Shown here one piece after another: positions 6,355 to 9,577 of a stretch of 9,577 nucleotides of DNA (within the stretch, counting starts at the first letter, position 1; each line of letters starts with the position of its first letter). Position numbers and translations under genes: made by a program. The DNA is taken from positions 667 to 10,243 of the forward strand of contig MHDW01000013.1 in the NCBI GenBank assembly GCA_001803645.1. Direction: 5' to 3'. A model generated the notes under the pieces. It was not told the DNA's origin and did no database searches. It worked only from the letters and a program-made list of their open reading frames with translations. Source of the DNA: Nitrospirae bacterium GWC2_42_7 (lineage in GTDB: Bacteria; Nitrospirota; Thermodesulfovibrionia; Thermodesulfovibrionales; UBA6898).

Positions 6355-6395
6355 CTTACCCCGTTAGAAAACCTTTGTTCTTCTAACGGGGTAAG
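6355..6395. terminator. Bidirectional terminator between convergent recJ and giant surface-protein gene
   Basis: CTTACCCCGTTAGAA (6355-6369) is perfectly complementary to TTCTAACGGGGTAAG (6381-6395), a 15-bp stem with an 11-nt loop. It starts 11 nt after the recJ stop and ends 5 nt before the stop of the opposite gene. On the plus strand it is followed by a T-rich tail (TGTTTCTATTCTT); the minus-strand tail is less T-rich. The position between two converging genes supports a shared terminator. Confidence 0.8.
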
Positions 6396-6400
6396 TGTTT

Positions 6401-9400
6401 CTATTCTTCTGCAGTTGGAACGACCGTAAACTTGAATTTTCCAATTTTTGATAAGCCCAGCAGATTTCGTGTATATACCTGCCACACGTATTTGCTTTCA
6501 TCAAAAGAGAGTGAAGGGGTTACAGAACAGATATCTCCTTCTGCACAACCCAGTTCAGCAGGAGTATACCACTCGGCATGCATGATGCCTGACTTGCTGG
6601 TGATTATAAGTGTGTAGTCAACTGCGTCATACACAGGCAGCCATTCGAATGCAACTGAGCTTTCACTTATTATTTTATTTGGCGATAGCGGAAACACCTT
6701 AAGTGGAAGAGCAGTTTCGTCAGCTCCGATATCGATCTGTCCAGACACAACTCGTTTTTCGCCGTCAATATCGAGTTTGATCTTAAGTGGAATTTTTCCT
6801 CCTGCGTTTCTGCAAACAGATGCAGGTGAAATGTGAAAATCTTTCTGATCAGGATCGATGAACTCCGGGTCTGCATCAATATTCCCTTCTCCGGTTGCGA
6901 AAGAGGTATCAGTGCTGCATATGCCGGATGTCAGATCAGTATTGTTATAAGTAAAGATCACCGGACTGTGAATTTCATTGCCATCCATGTCGCTTTCGAT
7001 CAGAACTTCATCACAGGTCCCCTCTGGTTCAAGGCTGTTATTCCATATGATATTATTCGTGATATGGCCGAGGGCTGTATCTCCATAGAGTTTTAGAACG
7101 AGCCCACCACTTCCCTCAGAGGCAATGTTATTAGTTAAGGTATTGTTTGTGATAATGATCAGGCCATGATTGGTAGATGCTCCAAGGCCACCGCCCTGGG
7201 ATGCTGAGTTGTCATGTATTATGTTATTTGCGATGTAAATATTTCCTGTATTGCTGTTTGCACTGACGCCGCCCTCAGTTACTGATGAACAATAGCTGAT
7301 AACATTTCCGACAAGGTTGATAGTGCCGGCTTCGGTAGAGATATTGACACAGCCTCCGCTGTCCTCTCCGTTATATCCGTTGCTTACTGTTATATTTTCT
7401 ACCTGAATATTACCGGTTCCTCCGGGCTTACTCATGTTGAGGTCAAGCACAAGTCCGTTGCCTTCATTGTCGCCGTCAAGGTCGCCGTTAAGCATTGAAA
7501 GTTCAGGGTTGAAGAGCCTGACTGAGCAGTTTTCTGTGTATCCTCCAATAATACTGAGGTTAAAGTCTTCATCCGAGTAATAAGAGAATGTACCTGTGTA
7601 TGTGCCATGCACTAATTTTATGAGATTGTGCCTATTATCTGTCTCTGACTCAAATAGTGCGCTGGCAAGGCCTGAAGGGCTTTTAATGCAGGTCTCCCAT
7701 GTCCCTTTTTTGCCTTTGGTCCAGATAACAGGTTCAAGCATTGAAAAAAAGGCTGTTACAGTTTTTGCTGAGTCGATAGTTACAGCGCAAGTCCCAAGCC
7801 CGCGGCATGCTCCTGACCAGCCCATGAAAACAGAACCGGCATCCGGTGATGCAGTAAGGACCAGGCCGGTATACATATCATAGGTCTCTGAACAGTCATC
7901 ACCGCAGTCAATTCCTGGAATTGAACTGCTCACAATTCCGCTTCCGGTGCCGGGTTTGTTTACAGTGATTTCATAAGTGTTTATAAAAAATCTTGCTGTA
8001 ACAGTGCAGTCAGCTGTTATAGGAGCGGTCGTAAAGGTGTATGTTGTAATGTCATTTGAAGTATTAATATAGGTTGTTCCATCGCAGCCTGAAATGCTCG
8101 CAACATGATAGTCAGTATCAGCATTAAGCTCGAAGGTCCCCGTGTTATTATGAATAATGCGAATTTCACCATCAGGGGAAATAGTTCCATTGCCTTCAGA
8201 GACTGCTGTTACCGTATAAACAGGCGTGACCGTAAGAATAAACGTATCACTTGTTATTACAGTGCCGTCATTAACACTGACAGTAATTGTTGCTGTTCCG
8301 TTCTGGTCCTCAGGGGGCGTTATGGTTATAGTCCTGTCATTCCCTGAACCGCCCAAAACTATGCTTAATGCAGGCACAAGTGTAGTGTTGTCAGAAGATG
8401 CTGATACAGTCAAGGTGTTTTGGGGCAGATCAACATCATCTATAGTAAAGTTAATTACGCCTGTTGATTCGTACTGATTTATATTCTGATCAGGAATATC
8501 AGAAATAGTAGGCACCTTGTTGGTTTCATTGACCGTAACTGTAATAGTTTCTGAATCATCTAAAACAGGAGTTCCATTGTCAGTCACTACTACGTCAAAT
8601 GTGTAGGTTCCCGGCCCCTGTGCTTCAGTTGGTGTCCATGTAAATACGCCTGATGAAGAGTTGATCGAAGCACCTGACGGGATAGTCCCGCTTAGCGTGA
8701 ATGTAAGAGTATTTGCAGGGAGATCGGGATCTGTGGCAGTAGCTGTAAAGGTTAATAGAGTTTCTTCATCAACGGTCTTATTGCCTATTGCTCCTAATAC
8801 AGGAGCTTTGTTTATATCATTGACCGTAACTGTAATGGTTTCTGAATCATCTAAAACAGGAGTTCCATTGTCAGTTACTACTACGTCAAATGTGTAGGTT
8901 CCCGGTCCCTGTGCTTCACTAGGAGTCCATGTGAATACTCCTGATGAAGAATTGATCGAAGCACCTGACGGGATAGTCCCGCTTAGCGTGAATGTAAGAG
9001 TATTTGCAGGGAGATCGGGATCTGTGGCAGTAGCTGTAAAGGTTAATAGAGTTTCTTCATCAACGGTCTTATTGCCTATTGCTCCTAATACAGGAGCTTT
9101 GTTTATATCATTGACCGTAACTGTAATGGTTTCTGAATCATCTAAAACAGGAGTTCCATTGTCAGTTACTACTACGTCAAATGTGTAGGTTCCCGGTCCC
9201 TGTGCTTCACTAGGAGTCCATGTGAATACTCCTGATGAAGAATTGATCGAAGCACCTGCCGGAGCGCTGCTTAAACTGAATGTAAGAGTATTTGCCGGGA
9301 GGTCAGGGTCAGTGGCAGTTGCAGTGAAGGTTAGTAAGGTTTCTTCATCAACAGTCTTGTTGCCGATAGTACCAAGCACAGGTGCTTTGTTAATGTCATT

Positions 9401-9577
9401 TACTGTTACAATGATCGTCTCCGGATCATTTAAAACAGGAGTTCCGTTATCAGTTACGACAATATCAAAGGTATAAGTTCCGGGTCCCTGTGCTTCAGTC
9501 GGCGTCCATGTGAATACACCTGAAGAACCATCAATGGAAGCACCTGCCGGAGCGCTGCTTAAACTGAATGTAAGAGT
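6401..9577 (-). CDS. Giant secreted/surface protein: Ig-cadherin-like repeats, InlB-type repeats, parallel beta-helix, FN3-like end (partial, N-terminus missing)
   Basis: The frame is open through the right edge, giving at least 1058 residues and a TAG at 6401-6403; signal peptide and start lie outside. An apparent start at 9379 is only a GTG valine inside a repeat. Domains in order: Ig/cadherin-like repeats (9577-8516; about 97 residues each, with TDPDLPANTLTF, FTWTP, VVTDNGTPVL and NDINKAPV, like putative-Ig/He_PIG or calcium-binding cadherin-type repeats); a divergent Ig-like domain (8515-8222); two divergent InlB-type repeats (8221-7985 and 7984-7745), each with a paired-Cys ending such as ADCTVTARFF; a right-handed beta-helix (7744-6716) with NNIIHDNSASQGGG-like rungs and a DADPEF...DIGADE ending typical of 'choice-of-anchor Q' proteins; and an FN3-like C-terminus. 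No LPxTG, membrane anchor or known C-terminal sorting signal is visible. Adhesion or surface-layer function is inferred from architecture only; ligand unknown. Convergent with recJ. Confidence 0.88.
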   Translation of the reverse strand, partial: TLTFSLSSAPAGASIDGSSGVFTWTPTEAQGPGTYTFDIVVTDNGTPVLNDPETIIVTVNDINKAPVLGTIGNKTVDEETLLTFTATATDPDLPANTLTFSLSSAPAGASINSSSGVFTWTPSEAQGPGTYTFDVVVTDNGTPVLDDSETITVTVNDINKAPVLGAIGNKTVDEETLLTFTATATDPDLPANTLTFTLSGTIPSGASINSSSGVFTWTPSEAQGPGTYTFDVVVTDNGTPVLDDSETITVTVNDINKAPVLGAIGNKTVDEETLLTFTATATDPDLPANTLTFTLSGTIPSGASINSSSGVFTWTPTEAQGPGTYTFDVVVTDNGTPVLDDSETITVTVNETNKVPTISDIPDQNINQYESTGVINFTIDDVDLPQNTLTVSASSDNTTLVPALSIVLGGSGNDRTITITPPEDQNGTATITVSVNDGTVITSDTFILTVTPVYTVTAVSEGNGTISPDGEIRIIHNNTGTFELNADTDYHVASISGCDGTTYINTSNDITTYTFTTAPITADCTVTARFFINTYEITVNKPGTGSGIVSSSIPGIDCGDDCSETYDMYTGLVLTASPDAGSVFMGWSGACRGLGTCAVTIDSAKTVTAFFSMLEPVIWTKGKKGTWETCIKSPSGLASALFESETDNRHNLIKLVHGTYTGTFSYYSDEDFNLSIIGGYTENCSVRLFNPELSMLNGDLDGDNEGNGLVLDLNMSKPGGTGNIQVENITVSNGYNGEDSGGCVNISTEAGTINLVGNVISYCSSVTEGGVSANSNTGNIYIANNIIHDNSASQGGGLGASTNHGLIIITNNTLTNNIASEGSGGLVLKLYGDTALGHITNNIIWNNSLEPEGTCDEVLIESDMDGNEIHSPVIFTYNNTDLTSGICSTDTSFATGEGNIDADPEFIDPDQKDFHISPASVCRNAGGKIPLKIKLDIDGEKRVVSGQIDIGADETALPLKVFPLSPNKIISESSVAFEWLPVYDAVDYTLIITSKSGIMHAEWYTPAELGCAEGDICSVTPSLSFDESKYVWQVYTRNLLGLSKIGKFKFTVVPTAEE
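8516..9577 (-). repeat. Tandem 288/291-bp coding repeats with a perfect 307-bp match
   Basis: Protein-repeat units lie at 9577-9386 (partial), 9385-9098 (96 codons), 9097-8807 (97 codons) and 8806-8516 (97 codons). Positions 8661-8967 and 8952-9258 are identical over 307 bases at offset 291, including synonymous sites. The outer units differ at many silent positions, and the 96-codon unit is shorter by one residue (SSAPAG in place of SGTIPSG). This indicates one very recent duplication or conversion within an older array. Confidence 0.92.

Noticed and set aside
9377..9379. A GTG that could be taken as the start of the giant gene
   Set aside because: It encodes the Val of the repeat motif APVLG; the frame continues open with repeat-type protein sequence to 9577.
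8931..9476. Plus-strand open frames repeated every 291 bases opposite the giant gene
   Set aside because: They are antisense images of the tandem Ig-like repeats; the minus frame has clear domain sequence and the plus frames do not.
8516..9577. Regular repeats as a CRISPR array
   Set aside because: The units are 288-291 bp, contiguous and protein-coding, with no short repeat-spacer pattern.

Overview
The window looks like chromosome of an uncultured Gram-negative bacterium of moderate GC. The visible reasons are a yajC-secD-secF-recJ core block, a periplasmic rhodanese, a very large exported beta-rich repeat protein, and several short GC-rich palindromes between genes. Nitrospirota or Desulfobacterota would fit, but this is inference; the sequence here does not settle the phylum.

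Layout. Positions 8-430 (+) hold a secreted single-domain rhodanese whose frame is interrupted by one TGA two codons after the catalytic cysteine. The frame then continues in register through the rest of the rhodanese fold to a TAG, and a compact hairpin lies at bacterial-SECIS distance after the TGA, so I read it as a candidate selenoprotein. Positions 431-798 are non-coding and bounded by a 17-bp perfect inverted repeat. Positions 799-1167 (-) encode QueF of queuosine biosynthesis. Positions 1168-1485 carry a palindromic repeat cluster, a sigma70-like promoter and a hairpin just ahead of the yajC ribosome binding site.

Positions 1486-4464 (+) are yajC, secD and secF, the accessory inner-membrane subunits of the Sec translocon. 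secD and secF are translationally coupled. A hairpin followed by a T-run separates secF from recJ (4596-6344, +), the 5'-3' single-strand exonuclease of recombination and mismatch repair. recJ carries low-complexity insertions in two loops between conserved motifs. A 15-bp-stem hairpin at 6355-6395 sits between recJ and the convergent gene 6401-9577 (-).

That last gene is open at the right edge, so its N-terminus is missing. It encodes at least 1058 residues: tandem 96-97-residue Ig/cadherin-like repeats (including a perfect 307-bp direct repeat at offset 291), one more Ig-like domain, two divergent InlB-type repeats, a parallel beta-helix with a 'choice-of-anchor Q' type ending, and an FN3-like C-terminus.

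Functional links: SecDF-YajC serves export of proteins such as the rhodanese and the giant surface protein. queF lies next to yajC, a block that in many bacteria follows the queuosine gene tgt. The most interesting item is the putative Cys-x-Sec rhodanese.
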